Assembly: GCA_002281735.1 (NCBI GenBank)
Contig: NCGK01000008.1
Location: forward strand, 1 to 64,000
Direction: 5' to 3'
Source: Gammaproteobacteria bacterium 28-57-27
Lineage (GTDB): Bacteria > Pseudomonadota > Gammaproteobacteria > Halothiobacillales > Halothiobacillaceae
DNA length: 64,000 bases
Position 1 is the stretch's first letter. Each line of letters starts with the position of its first letter. The position numbers and the translations under genes are program-made. Of the stretch, positions 19,552-29,102 are shown piece by piece. The notes below the pieces were generated by a model, which ran no database searches, was not told the origin of the DNA, and saw only the letters and a program-made list of their open reading frames with translations.

Positions 19552-20048
19552 ATCTACACTTGCCGGATGAGGCGGCCACCCAATGCTTGGGCGCTGTGCT
19601 GGCTGAAACGGCGCCTGTGTCGGGCTGGTTGGCTCTGCGTGGCGATTTGGGTGCGGGCAAAACCACCTTGGTGCGTGCCTTCCTGCGGGCTTTAGGCTAC
19701 GCAGGGCGTGTGGTCAGCCCGACCTATACTTTGGTGGAAACCTACGAAATCACGGGTAAGACTTCTGAGAGGCGCATCGCGCATTATGATCTTTATCGCA
19801 TGAATGACCCGGAAGAGCTCGAATGGATGGGCGCGCGCGAGGACTTCGCTGGCGACACGCTGTGTCTGGTGGAATGGCCTGAACGCGGCGAGGGGGTGTT
19901 GCCGCCGCCCGATCTTGAAATTCATTTGCTGTATATCGATGAGTCGAGGCGAGCGCAGATGGATGCACACAGTGTCGCGGGTGATGCCTGGTTAAATGAA
20001 GTTAAGAATGTGCTAAAGAAAAACAACATATCTTCTTCATTAGATTGA
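19539..20048 (+). CDS. tsaE: tRNA threonylcarbamoyladenosine biosynthesis ATPase TsaE
   Basis: ATPase that supports TsaD/TsaB in forming t6A37 on ANN-decoding tRNAs. Walker A is GDLGAGKTTLVRAF; VVSPTYTLVETYE and the DLYRMNDPEELEWMG segment are family signatures, followed by LVEWPERGEGVLP. At 169 residues it is slightly longer than E. coli TsaE because of a C-terminal tail. The ATG lies inside the 3' end of nnrD. Confidence 0.95.
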   Translation: MPMLNLHLPDEAATQCLGAVLAETAPVSGWLALRGDLGAGKTTLVRAFLRALGYAGRVVSPTYTLVETYEITGKTSERRIAHYDLYRMNDPEELEWMGAREDFAGDTLCLVEWPERGEGVLPPPDLEIHLLYIDESRRAQMDAHSVAGDAWLNEVKNVLKKNNISSSLD

Positions 20049-20118
20049 AATTTGTTGATTATTGGCTTATAACTCCACCAACTGTCGAGGGCTGATCCCA
20101 AGCCGGGTGAGGTGAATT

Positions 20119-21483
20119 ATGCAAACATCGTTACAAATCAATGCGCGCCGCCGCTTTCTGTTTAAGCTTTTGGGCGGCGGTGCTTCTTTTTTGTGGTTAC
20201 CGGCCTCAGCCTATGCCGGCATTCGACCGGCCATCAACGCCGGAGAAGCCAGTGTGAATGAGCGTGGCTCGCGCCTTGTATTCAGTTTAACTGCGCCAAC
20301 CGATCACAAGGTTTTTACCTTGAGCAACCCGGAACGCGTGGTGCTTGATCTGAAAGAAACCTCGCTGCCCAAGAGCTTTGAAATGCAGCTCCCTGAGGGT
20401 GTGGCCGTATCACGCCTGCGCAGTGGCATCCAAAACGGCAACGACCTGCGCCTTGTGTTTGATATGCAGCAGCCCGCCAAGCCGACGGTGATTATGCTTC
20501 CCGAACCCAATGGCAAAGGCTTCAAGCTGGTGCTTGAGTTGGCGCACAAGCCGCTTGGTATGCCGATCGCCACCATCAAGGCCGCTGATGTTAAGGCCGC
20601 CGATATTAAGGGCACCGAGGCCAAGCGTGCCTTTGCTGAGAAAGCGGCCGAACGCGAAGCCACATTGCTGCCTGCATCCCAAGCTGAAGAGGCTCGCCCG
20701 GAGCCAACCGCCAAGGAAGTGCGTGAAACCGAACGCCTGGCATCGCGCCAGGAATCGTCGCGCCAAGGTGCGCGCAAACTGGTGATTGCAATCGATGCCG
20801 GACATGGCGGCAAAGACCCCGGCGCAGTAGGGCGTGATGGCACGCGTGAAAAAGACGTGACCTTGGCGATTGCGCGCAAACTGGAAGCCATGATTCAGGG
20901 CGAACGTGGATTCAAGTCCGTTTTAACGCGCAACAAGGACGTGTTCATTCCGTTGCGTGAGCGCACCAATATCGCTCGCCGCAACAAAGCCGACATGTTT
21001 ATTTCGCTCCATGCCGATGCGTTTAGCGACCCCGATGCGCGTGGTGCCTCGGTGTTTTGCCTGTCGCTTAATGGCGCAAGCTCGGAGGCCGCACGTTGGA
21101 TGGCGGACAAGGAAAACGCGGCGGACTTGGTCGGTGGCGTAAGCCTGAACGAGCGCTCTGACAGCCTGGCCTCGGTGCTGCTTGATCTTTCCCAATCCGC
21201 CAGTATGCAGGCGGGCATGGACGCGGGGCAGCGCATTTTGACCGAATTGGGCGAAATTGGCGCAGTACACAAGCGCAGCGTGCAACAAGCCGGGTTCATG
21301 GTGCTCAAATCACCGGACATTCCCTCCATGCTGGTGGAAAGCGCCTTCCTGTCCAACCCCGAAGAAGAACGCAAGCTGCGCACATCCGCGCATCAACAGA
21401 AAGTTGCGCAGTCGGTGTTCCGTGGTTTGCATGACTACTATGCCAGCAAGGCGATAGAAGGCACGCATTTCGCCATGCTTTGA
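20119..21483 (+). CDS. amiC: N-acetylmuramoyl-L-alanine amidase with AMIN domain (AmiC type)
   Basis: A periplasmic Zn amidase that cleaves the lactyl-peptide bond of peptidoglycan during cell separation. The N-terminus (NARRRFLFKLLGGGASF, then a hydrophobic run ending ASAYAG) looks like a Tat signal, as in E. coli AmiC. Residues about 36-135 are an AMIN septum-targeting domain; 140-220 is an Ala/Lys/Glu-rich linker; 221-450 is Amidase_3 with Zn ligands in IDAGHGGKDPGA, the Glu after TREKDV, SLHADAF, and the catalytic Glu in LVESAFLSNPEEE. It sits between tsaE and, further on, mutL. Confidence 0.95.
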   Translation: MQTSLQINARRRFLFKLLGGGASFLWLPASAYAGIRPAINAGEASVNERGSRLVFSLTAPTDHKVFTLSNPERVVLDLKETSLPKSFEMQLPEGVAVSRLRSGIQNGNDLRLVFDMQQPAKPTVIMLPEPNGKGFKLVLELAHKPLGMPIATIKAADVKAADIKGTEAKRAFAEKAAEREATLLPASQAEEARPEPTAKEVRETERLASRQESSRQGARKLVIAIDAGHGGKDPGAVGRDGTREKDVTLAIARKLEAMIQGERGFKSVLTRNKDVFIPLRERTNIARRNKADMFISLHADAFSDPDARGASVFCLSLNGASSEAARWMADKENAADLVGGVSLNERSDSLASVLLDLSQSASMQAGMDAGQRILTELGEIGAVHKRSVQQAGFMVLKSPDIPSMLVESAFLSNPEEERKLRTSAHQQKVAQSVFRGLHDYYASKAIEGTHFAML

Positions 21484-21630
21484 GGGAGAGTAAATCAGCT
21501 TCCATCGGGTCACCATACTCGAAATAACCGCTGGGCACGCCATCTCTTATGAAGTCGCACTTCAAGGCATTTATATAAGACGAAAACGGCATTTATAGAG
21601 GGCACATTAAGCCCATAACAGAGAAACATC

Positions 21631-22188
21631 ATGCCGACCACGCACGCCCATTACGCTCGCCCGATCATCTTTTTACACTGGCTCACCCTGCTGTTGCTGA
21701 TCGCTGTCTATGCCACGATTGAGTTCCGCGGCATTTTCCCCAAGGACGACCCGCTGTATGCGGCGATGAAGTCATGGCATTTTATGCTCGGTCTTGGCGT
21801 GCTTTTTCTCAGCGTACTGCGTCTGTCGATGAAAGCGATTTGGCGGCATGCGCCCGTGATCGAACCGCCCATTCCTGCATGGCAAGGCGCCTTGTCCTCG
21901 TTGGTGCATGTGATGCTGTATGTCATTTTGATCGGCCTACCGCTAGCGGGCTGGGCCATTCTGAGCGCGGCTGGCAAGCCGATTCCATTTTTCGGCCTCG
22001 AACTACCGCCGCTGATCGGTGTCGATAAAGCATTAAGCAAACAAATCAAAGAAGTACATGAAACCGTGGCCAACGTAGGCTATGGCTTGATTGGCCTGCA
22101 CACTCTCGCTGCGCTTTATCATCACTATATTGTCAAAGACAACACGCTGCCGCGCATGTTGCCGATGCTGAACAAACGCCAAGGCTAA
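21631..22188 (+). CDS. cytochrome b561-family protein
   Basis: A 185-residue di-heme membrane protein with four predicted helices. Candidate heme-binding His residues are in the first helix (FLHWLTLLL), second (SWHFMLGLGVLF), third (LVHVMLYVILIG) and fourth (GLHTLAALYHHYIVK), the usual pattern. Such proteins pass electrons between quinol and periplasmic acceptors. The ATG at 21631 follows GAGAAACATC. It has no obvious partner: the downstream binding protein starts 180 bases later. Confidence 0.9.
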   Translation: MPTTHAHYARPIIFLHWLTLLLLIAVYATIEFRGIFPKDDPLYAAMKSWHFMLGLGVLFLSVLRLSMKAIWRHAPVIEPPIPAWQGALSSLVHVMLYVILIGLPLAGWAILSAAGKPIPFFGLELPPLIGVDKALSKQIKEVHETVANVGYGLIGLHTLAALYHHYIVKDNTLPRMLPMLNKRQG

Positions 22189-22369
22189 CGTTAAGGCTCA
22201 GGACGCGCTGTTCAATCCGCCTCCGCGATTCCAGCCTAAAACCTTCGTCCGCCCCTTTGCACAAGGGGGCGTTGAGGCGTTGCGCTCGCGTCGACTAGCC
22301 TTCAGGGTGTCTTCAGCTTGCGCGTTTATGCTTACCTCGACCTGAATATTCAACGAGGAGAAATACAGC

Positions 22370-23203
22370 ATGAACCTAACCCCTTTCGCGCTCGGTGTAG
22401 CGCTCTGTCTTAGCCTGCCAGCGCAAGCCGAACTCACGCTCTCCGGTCTACCTTTCGATAAAGACCCGACTGAGCAAAACAAAAACTACGTCGCGCTTGC
22501 CACACAGCTGAGCCAGGCCTTGGGTGAAGACGTGCGCTATGTGCCGTCTGCAAATATTCAAGGCTATGCCCAAGCGATACGCCGAGGCGAGTACGACATT
22601 CTGATTGACGGCCCGCATTTCAGCGCCTGGCGGATTGCGGAAGGGTTGCATAGCGCCGTCGCACAGGCCGACATCGCCTTAACCTATGTTGTGGTCACCA
22701 CCGCCGATGACACGGGCATTCAATCATTGGAGCAGCTGGTTTCCAAGCCTGTTTGTGCTTCCTCGCCACCCCAGCTTTCCACCCTGATGCTCCTTAATCA
22801 ATACCCCAACCCCATACAAGAACCCACCTTGCACATCACTGATGGCTACCTGCCCAAGGTCGAAAAATTGCTCAAAGGTGATTGTCGTGCTGCCATCTTG
22901 AGTGCGACGTTTTACGAACACACCCTCGATAAGGCGACGCAGGCCAAGCTGCGCGTCATTTTTAACACGCGTCCGTTACCCGGCTACCTGATGACCGCGA
23001 GTCCTAAATTGACAGAGGCCAAGCGCACTGCACTCACCAAGCGCTTAAGCACCGCTAACCCCGCGAACGACTCCTTGCTACAAGCCTTAACCAAGGCCAG
23101 CGTGCATAATGGCGAGCCTGAAAAAATGCACTGGGTCGTACCCGATACCGCGAGCATCAAGGGCTTGGAAAAAATCCTTATCAAACAATCCTACGGCTGG
23201 TAG
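22370..23203 (+). CDS. PhnD-like periplasmic substrate-binding protein
   Basis: A 277-residue secreted protein with a clear signal peptide (MNLTPFALGVALCLSLPAQA, cleavage before ELTLSG). The mature part resembles the phosphate/phosphite/phosphonate binding family: opening strand LSGLPFDKDP, then YVPSANIQGYAQAIRRGEYDILIDGPHFSAWRI, the region that holds the PhnD helix and ligand site. No ABC permease or ATPase gene is adjacent, so it is an orphan sensor or binding protein with unknown ligand. The start is preceded by GAGGAG. Confidence 0.82.
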   Translation: MNLTPFALGVALCLSLPAQAELTLSGLPFDKDPTEQNKNYVALATQLSQALGEDVRYVPSANIQGYAQAIRRGEYDILIDGPHFSAWRIAEGLHSAVAQADIALTYVVVTTADDTGIQSLEQLVSKPVCASSPPQLSTLMLLNQYPNPIQEPTLHITDGYLPKVEKLLKGDCRAAILSATFYEHTLDKATQAKLRVIFNTRPLPGYLMTASPKLTEAKRTALTKRLSTANPANDSLLQALTKASVHNGEPEKMHWVVPDTASIKGLEKILIKQSYGW

Positions 23204-23300
23204 CAGGGTCAAGCTTTCTCCACGCGCCGGCTCCTTCTCTTGAATCCTGTCTCCGCTTCCCCCATCCTGCACGCCCCATTCAGGTTTTTCGTGCACAGGC

Positions 23301-25109
23301 ATGTCCGCCATCCAGCTTCTTCCTCCGCAGCTCATCAACCAAATCGCCGCAGGCGAAGTGGTGGAACGTCCATCCAGTGTGCTCAAGGAGCTGGTGGAAA
23401 ACAGCCTGGATGCTGGTGCCACACGAGTAGACGTGGATATTGAAGATGCGGGCATTCGCCTGCTGCGTGTGCGCGACAACGGCAAGGGCATTCCCATGGA
23501 TGAATTGCCGTTGGCTATTGCCAGCCATGCCACCAGTAAAATTCAATCGCTGGATGATTTGTTGCGTGTCGCCAGCTTCGGTTTTCGTGGCGAGGCGCTG
23601 GCCAGTATCGCATCGGTTGCGGATTTCAAGCTGATTTCACACGCACAGGCGGCCGAGCACGCTTGGTGCATTCACAGCCTCGGCAATCCGCAACAGGCTG
23701 AGCTTGCGCCCGCTGCGCATCCGCAAGGCACGACCGTCGAAGTGCGCGACCTGTTTTTCAATGTGCCGGCGCGACGCAAGTTTCTGCGCGCCGAACGCAC
23801 CGAACTGCATCATCTGGATGAGGTGCTGCGTCGTATGGCTTTGGCGCGTCCCGATGTCGGCTTCAGCCTGAACGTGGCGGGCAAAAACCAATGGCGTAGT
23901 GATGCCAGCGGTGAGGCAAATCAGCGTCTGCGCGCACTGAGCGGTGCGAGTTTTGCCGACAACGCGCTGTTTTTTGAACATGAGCGCGACGGCCTGCATC
24001 TTTGGGGCTGGCTGCAACCGCCAACCTTGGCACGCGAACGCAGCGACACGCAGTATTTCTTCGTCAATGGCCGTGCCGTGCGCGACAAAGTGCTGATTCA
24101 TGCGGTTAAACAGGCCTATGCCGATGTGCTGCACGGCGCGCGCCAGCCCGCGTATGTGTTGCATCTGGCGCTCGACCCGGAAAGCGTGGATGTCAATGTG
24201 CATCCCGCCAAACTCGAAGTGCGCTTCCGTGACGCTCGCCGCGTGCATGATTTCCTGTTTTCCACGTTGCATCATGTCATGGCGGAACAGCGTCCTGTTG
24301 GGCACGCTAGTGCGCCGCTTGCCCCGGGAATAGCTCATGGGCTTGCACTGAGTCTTGCGCCGGGCGTGCCATCTCATGCGCCGGGCGGGTATCAGACGCG
24401 CTTGCCGCTGCCCATGTCGGCAAGCCAAGTGCATGAAATCCAGGTGCAGGAAACACTGGCAAGTTATCAAGCCCTTGCGCAACCTGCTGCAAAGGCGTTG
24501 CAAAGCACAGATAACGCGTCCGAGGTTCCACCACTTGGCTTTGCCATCGCCCAGTTGCACGGTGTGTATATCCTTGCCGAGAACGCCGAAGGTCTGGTGA
24601 TTGTGGACATGCACGCGGCTGCCGAACGTATCACCTATGAGCGTTTCAAACAGGCTCTGGAACGGGATGGTATCCGCCGCCAGCCTTTGCTGGTTCCGCT
24701 GCCCATTGATCTCGATGCACATCAGGCGGACGCGGCCAGTGAGTACGGTGAGCTGCTGGGGCAACTTGGTTTGGCGCTGGATCAGATCAGCCCATCCACC
24801 TGGGTCGTGCGCGAAGTGCCCACCTTGCTGGCGCAGTCCGATATTGCGCGCCTGGTGCGCGATACGCTGGACGAGCTGGCGCAGCACGGCCATTCGCGCC
24901 AGATCGAAGAGGCCATGCACGCTGCACTTTCACGCATGGCCTGCCACGGCTCAGTACGCGCCGGGCGGCGCTTGAGTATCCCCGAAATGAACGCCCTGCT
25001 GCGCGATATGGAAGCCACGCCACGTGCCGATCAATGCAATCACGGTCGCCCAACCTGGACACGCCTGAGCATGGCGCAGTTGGACAAAATGTTTATGCGT
25101 GGACAATGA
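23301..25109 (+). CDS. mutL: DNA mismatch repair protein MutL (endonuclease-motif type)
   Basis: GHKL ATPase coordinating MutS with downstream mismatch-repair steps. The ATPase motifs are ELVENSLDAGA, DNGKGI and GFRGEALASI; the C-terminal dimerisation domain (about 405-590) contains DMHAAAERITYE, which fits the DxHA(X)2E(X)4E metal-binding motif of endonuclease-active MutL, and CNHGRPTW near the end, matching the CPHGRP-type motif. E. coli MutL lacks these and relies on MutH. Length is 602. miaA follows with no gap (TGA then ATG). Confidence 0.97.
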   Translation: MSAIQLLPPQLINQIAAGEVVERPSSVLKELVENSLDAGATRVDVDIEDAGIRLLRVRDNGKGIPMDELPLAIASHATSKIQSLDDLLRVASFGFRGEALASIASVADFKLISHAQAAEHAWCIHSLGNPQQAELAPAAHPQGTTVEVRDLFFNVPARRKFLRAERTELHHLDEVLRRMALARPDVGFSLNVAGKNQWRSDASGEANQRLRALSGASFADNALFFEHERDGLHLWGWLQPPTLARERSDTQYFFVNGRAVRDKVLIHAVKQAYADVLHGARQPAYVLHLALDPESVDVNVHPAKLEVRFRDARRVHDFLFSTLHHVMAEQRPVGHASAPLAPGIAHGLALSLAPGVPSHAPGGYQTRLPLPMSASQVHEIQVQETLASYQALAQPAAKALQSTDNASEVPPLGFAIAQLHGVYILAENAEGLVIVDMHAAAERITYERFKQALERDGIRRQPLLVPLPIDLDAHQADAASEYGELLGQLGLALDQISPSTWVVREVPTLLAQSDIARLVRDTLDELAQHGHSRQIEEAMHAALSRMACHGSVRAGRRLSIPEMNALLRDMEATPRADQCNHGRPTWTRLSMAQLDKMFMRGQ

Positions 25110-26072
25110 ATGGAAGACCTGCAATCCATCTGGCTGATGGGGCCGACCGCATCCGGCAAGACCGGTTTGGCGCTGGAGCTGGCGCGGCGTTTGCCGATTG
25201 AGCTCATTAGCGTCGATTCGGCGCTGGTGTATCGCGATATGGATATTGGTACAGCCAAGCCGGATGCGGCGACGTTGTGCGAATTTCCGCATCACTTGGT
25301 GAATATTCTCGATCCGGCGCAGGCATATTCGGCGGCGCGTTTTCGCTTGGATGCGCTGGCGGCCATGCGTGAGATTCATGCGCGCGGCAAGATTCCGCTG
25401 TTGGTAGGCGGAACGATGCTGTACTACCGTGCCTTGCAGGATGGCTTGGCAGATTTACCGGTGTCCAGTCCCGAGGTGCGTGAGGCGATTCAGGCGGAGG
25501 CCGCAGTGCAGGGTTGGGCCGCCATGCACGCACAACTTGCCTTGGTTGATCCGCTGATTGCGGCGCGCCTGCATCCGAATGATCCGCAGCGTGTGGGGCG
25601 TGCGCTGGAGGTATGGCGGATGACGGGGGTGCCGATGTCGGTGTGGCAGGCGCGTGGACGCGAGCAGGCGGCACCGGACGTCGGTCGGGTCTTGAAATTA
25701 GCGCTATTGCCGCCGCGTGAACTTCTGCGTGAGCGCATTGCCGAACGCTTTGAGCTGATGCTGCGCACAGGTTTGCTTGATGAAGTGCAGGCTCTGCGTG
25801 CGCGCGGCGATTTGCAGGCCGATATGCCGTCGATGCGCGCGGTGGGTTATCGTCAGGTCTGGGAATTTCTCGACGGAGCCCATACCTATGAGCGCATGGT
25901 GGAGTTGGGTGTGACGGCGACGCGCGGTTTGGCCAAGCGTCAGATGACTTGGTTGCGTAGCGAACGCGATATCTGTGACGTTACAGCGTGCCTGGATCAT
26001 GCGGACGGCGTTGCTCGTTTGGTGACCGCTCTGGAAGCATGGTTAACGGGCATGGAATTTGCCTTGTGTTAG
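25110..26072 (+). CDS. miaA: tRNA dimethylallyltransferase
   Basis: Adds the dimethylallyl group to N6 of A37 in tRNAs reading UNN codons. Walker [16 protein letters not shown] is at the N-terminus, followed by [35 protein letters not shown], and [16 protein letters not shown]. The 320-residue length is typical. The start ATG at 25110 immediately follows the mutL TGA. It is part of the conserved mutL-miaA-hfq-hflX block. Confidence 0.97.
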   Translation: MEDLQSIWLMGPTASGKTGLALELARRLPIELISVDSALVYRDMDIGTAKPDAATLCEFPHHLVNILDPAQAYSAARFRLDALAAMREIHARGKIPLLVGGTMLYYRALQDGLADLPVSSPEVREAIQAEAAVQGWAAMHAQLALVDPLIAARLHPNDPQRVGRALEVWRMTGVPMSVWQARGREQAAPDVGRVLKLALLPPRELLRERIAERFELMLRTGLLDEVQALRARGDLQADMPSMRAVGYRQVWEFLDGAHTYERMVELGVTATRGLAKRQMTWLRSERDICDVTACLDHADGVARLVTALEAWLTGMEFALC

Positions 26073-26131
26073 TATTCGCAAACAATTAGTCGGCACTTTT
26101 AACCGACGTTTTATAAACAGGACTGAATCCC

Positions 26132-26395
26132 ATGGCTAAGGGCCAAAATTTACAAGAGCCTTTTTTGAATATCCTGCGCCGTGACCGCGTGCCGGTGTCG
26201 ATTTATTTGGTGAACGGCATCAAATTGCAGGGGCAGGTTGAGTCATTTGATAACTATGTGATTCTGCTAAAGAATACGGTCAGCCAGATGGTGTACAAAC
26301 ACGCGGTTTCGACCATCGTGCCTGCGCGTCCGGTGCAGATGGAAGCGTTTGATGATGAAGGTGCGGATCACACCGCGTATGGGCATGACGCTTGA
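26132..26395 (+). CDS. hfq: RNA chaperone Hfq
   Basis: Hexameric Sm-like RNA-binding protein that pairs small RNAs with mRNAs. The 87-residue sequence has the full Sm1 core ([41 protein letters not shown]) and Sm2 ([14 protein letters not shown]), with a short C-terminal tail rather than the long one of E. coli. Its TGA overlaps the TTG start of hflX. Confidence 0.98.
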   Translation: MAKGQNLQEPFLNILRRDRVPVSIYLVNGIKLQGQVESFDNYVILLKNTVSQMVYKHAVSTIVPARPVQMEAFDDEGADHTAYGHDA

Positions 26396-27771
26396 GTGAA
26401 ATTTCTCTAGAGCCGGCAGTCGTTATTGACGATGAGCCGAGTCGCGTTTTTCGTAAAAATGAATCCAAAGATGGCTTTCTAAGCGTTGGTGCGCACACCT
26501 CGGACGGTGATCGTGCGGTGCTGGTGCATGTGCGCTCGCGCAAAGACGAATCCTCTGAGGCGGTCGATGAGTTCGTCGAACTGGCACGTTCAGCCGGTGC
26601 GCTGATCGAAGTTGTGATGGTGGTGACGCGCACCCAATTCGATGCGCGTACCTTGATCGGTAGCGGTAAAGTCGAGGAGATTTTACGCGAGGTCGAAGCC
26701 TGCAAAGCCGGTTTGGTGATTGTGAATCATGATCTGTCGCCGAGTCAGGAGCGCAATCTTGAGAAGATGTTGAGCTGCCGCGTGCTGGATCGGGCGGGGC
26801 TGATTCTGGATATTTTTGCCCAGCGCGCGCGTTCGCATGAAGGTAAATTGCAGGTCGAACTGGCACAGTTGCAACATCTTTCTACGCGTTTGGTGCGCGG
26901 CTGGACGCACTTGGAGCGTCAAGGCGGCGGTGGTATCGGTATGCGCGGGCCGGGTGAAACCCAGCTTGAGACCGACCGTCGCTTGGTGGCCTTGCGTATT
27001 GCCCAGCTCAAGCGGCGCTTGGAAAAAGTGCGCTCACAGCGTCAGGAGGGCCGCAAAGGCCGACAGCGCGCGGACTTGCCCACCGTGGCGCTGGTCGGTT
27101 ACACCAACGCTGGCAAGTCCACCTTGTTTAACCGTCTGACCGAGGCGGGGGTGTACGTCGCCGATCAGTTGTTTGCTACCTTGGATGCCACGCTGCGTCG
27201 GGTGGAGATTCCGCAAGGTGGCGCCATCGTGTTGGCGGATACGGTCGGTTTTATCGCCGATTTGCCGCATGAGCTGGTGGCGGCTTTCCGCTCAACCCTG
27301 GAAGAAACCCGTGAGGCTAGCCTGTTGCTGCATGTGATTGACGCGCAGAGCGAGGGGCGCGATGAGCGCGTGCATGAAGTCGAGCACGTGCTCGAACAGA
27401 TTGCCGCGCACGAGGTGCCGCGCCTTGAGGTGATGAACAAAATTGATTTGATGTACCGACCACCAGGGATTGATTACGACGAGAGTGGTCGCCCGCGCCG
27501 CGTGTGGATTTCGGCGGCGAAAGGGCTGGGCATTGATCTGTTATTCCAGGCGATTAGCGAATGTTTGGCGGAGGAAACGCTGGAATGTACGCTGCAACTG
27601 GAACCGGCTGAAGCACGTTTGCGCGCCAAACTGTACGCTGAGGGTGCGATTGTGCATGAAAGCATGGATGATGATGGGCGATACCTGCTGGCGATTCGTC
27701 TGCCCTTGGTGCGCTGGAATCAATTGCTGGCACATGAGCCGATATTGAAGCATGTGCTGGAGCGCGGCTGA
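26392..27771 (+). CDS. hflX: ribosome-associated GTPase HflX
   Basis: Obg-like GTPase that splits stalled or hibernating ribosomes. The N-terminal HflX domain ([27 protein letters not shown]) is followed by the G domain: G1 [13 protein letters not shown]3 [14 protein letters not shown]4 NKID, and VISAAKG-type G5 at WISAAKGLG. The start is an unusual TTG at 26392, overlapping the hfq stop in TTGA, which makes hflX expression dependent on hfq translation. Length 459 includes about 50 extra residues before the core. Confidence 0.95.
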   Translation: MSEISLEPAVVIDDEPSRVFRKNESKDGFLSVGAHTSDGDRAVLVHVRSRKDESSEAVDEFVELARSAGALIEVVMVVTRTQFDARTLIGSGKVEEILREVEACKAGLVIVNHDLSPSQERNLEKMLSCRVLDRAGLILDIFAQRARSHEGKLQVELAQLQHLSTRLVRGWTHLERQGGGGIGMRGPGETQLETDRRLVALRIAQLKRRLEKVRSQRQEGRKGRQRADLPTVALVGYTNAGKSTLFNRLTEAGVYVADQLFATLDATLRRVEIPQGGAIVLADTVGFIADLPHELVAAFRSTLEETREASLLLHVIDAQSEGRDERVHEVEHVLEQIAAHEVPRLEVMNKIDLMYRPPGIDYDESGRPRRVWISAAKGLGIDLLFQAISECLAEETLECTLQLEPAEARLRAKLYAEGAIVHESMDDDGRYLLAIRLPLVRWNQLLAHEPILKHVLERG

Positions 27772-27813
27772 GATTTTTAGAGTTATACATCGGCTTTCTT
27801 GCCCTTGTGGAAA

Positions 27814-27856
27814 GCTGAATGAATCCATCCATAGATTCATTCAGCGCTTCCCTTGT
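27814..27856. repeat. hairpin related to the MITE-like family, upstream of hflK
   Basis: Perfect 12-bp arms GCTGAATGAATC/GATTCATTCAGC surround CATCCATA, and the right arm is followed by GCTTCCCTTG. This resembles both the GCTGATTTATTCC-CATCCATGG hairpin and the GCGTTTCCC end of the 46047-46208 element. It lies in the 158-base hflX-hflK gap and may attenuate read-through into hflK. Confidence 0.6.
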
Positions 27857-27929
27857 GTGCAGCCTACCCATAAAATTCAACAACTTTTATTTACGATGTC
27901 CCGGATAGGACACAAAAGAGGACGATTCA

Positions 27930-29102
27930 ATGGCGTGGAATGAGCCTGGCGGTGGTGGCCAAGACCCGTGGAGAACACCGCGTCGCAGCGGAGACACACC
28001 CCCGAAAATCGATCAATGGATCAAGGATTTGGGGCGCAAGCTCGGTAATCAGGGTGGAGACTCTTCGGGTGGCGAAGGCGGCAGCGGGATGCCCAGCTCC
28101 ACCACAATCGGCTTGATCGCCGGTGCAGGTCTGGCTTTGTGGCTGGCTTCTGGCGTCTACATCGTGAACGATGGTCAGCGCGCGGTGGTGACGCAGTTCG
28201 GTAAATATGTCACGACCGCTACGCCGGGGCCGCATTGGCACCTGCCTGCGCCCATTCAATCGGTGCAAACCGTAGATGTGGATCAGTTCCGCAGCAAGCA
28301 GATGAAAATGCAGATGCTGACCTCCGATGAAAACATCGTTGAGATCGAAATGGCGGTGCAGTTCAACGTGAAAGACCCGCGTGAGTTTGTGTTCAATACC
28401 CGCGACCCTGAGGGTGTGATGCAGGCCTCGTTTGAAAGCGCAGTACGCAGTGTGGTGGGCAAAAACACCATGACGTTTGTGTTGACCGATGGGCGCGCCG
28501 AAGTGGTGACCATGGTCAAACAGCAGTTACAGGATATGCTGGACAATGCGGATCCCGCGTTTCGCACCGGTATGGAAGTGCAGACGGTGAACATGCAGGA
28601 TGCCCAGCCGCCGGAGTCAGTGCAGCCCGCATTTGCGGATGCCATCAAGGCGCGTGAAGACGAGCAGCGCCTGATTAACGAGGCCGATGCTTACAGTGCG
28701 GGTATTTTGCCGGTGGCCAAAGGCCAGGCCGCGCAAGTGGTGGAAGATGCGCGCGGTTATCGTGCGCGAGTTGAAAACGCGGCGCAAGGTGAGTCGCAAC
28801 GCTTCCTTGATTTGTTGGCGGTAGTGAAATCCTCACCTGAAATCAACCGTCAGCGTATGTATTTGGAAACCCTGGAAGGCGTGATGTCCAAGAGCAGTAA
28901 AGTGCTGATGGATACGCAAAGCTCATCGGGGCAAGGCAACAGTAATGTCGTGCTTTTGCCTTTGGATAAAATGCTGCAAAACGTACAAGATGCAAGTGCT
29001 GCGTCGCAGGCAGCGGACACGCTCAAGCCGGTCGCTCCCGCGACTTCGGCTGCGCCTGCGGTACGTGTTCAGCCTGACCTGCGTTCGAGGACGGCGCCAT
29101 GA
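27930..29102 (+). CDS. hflK: HflK, FtsH-modulating SPFH membrane protein
   Basis: With HflC forms the large periplasm-facing cage that surrounds the FtsH protease. The N-terminus is Gly/Pro-rich (MAWNEPGGGGQDPW), a transmembrane helix spans about residues 66-85 (GLIAGAGLALWLASGVYIV), and the Band7/SPFH domain follows (VVTQFGKY, HLPAPIQSV). The last 50 residues are Ala/Ser-rich. The stop overlaps the hflC ATG by 4 bases. Confidence 0.96.
   Translation: MAWNEPGGGGQDPWRTPRRSGDTPPKIDQWIKDLGRKLGNQGGDSSGGEGGSGMPSSTTIGLIAGAGLALWLASGVYIVNDGQRAVVTQFGKYVTTATPGPHWHLPAPIQSVQTVDVDQFRSKQMKMQMLTSDENIVEIEMAVQFNVKDPREFVFNTRDPEGVMQASFESAVRSVVGKNTMTFVLTDGRAEVVTMVKQQLQDMLDNADPAFRTGMEVQTVNMQDAQPPESVQPAFADAIKAREDEQRLINEADAYSAGILPVAKGQAAQVVEDARGYRARVENAAQGESQRFLDLLAVVKSSPEINRQRMYLETLEGVMSKSSKVLMDTQSSSGQGNSNVVLLPLDKMLQNVQDASAASQAADTLKPVAPATSAAPAVRVQPDLRSRTAP

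Noticed and set aside
23637-24920. 427-codon minus-strand frame
   Set aside because: It is entirely antisense to mutL, whose conserved sequence explains the region; His/Gln/Arg-rich composition is typical of shadow frames.
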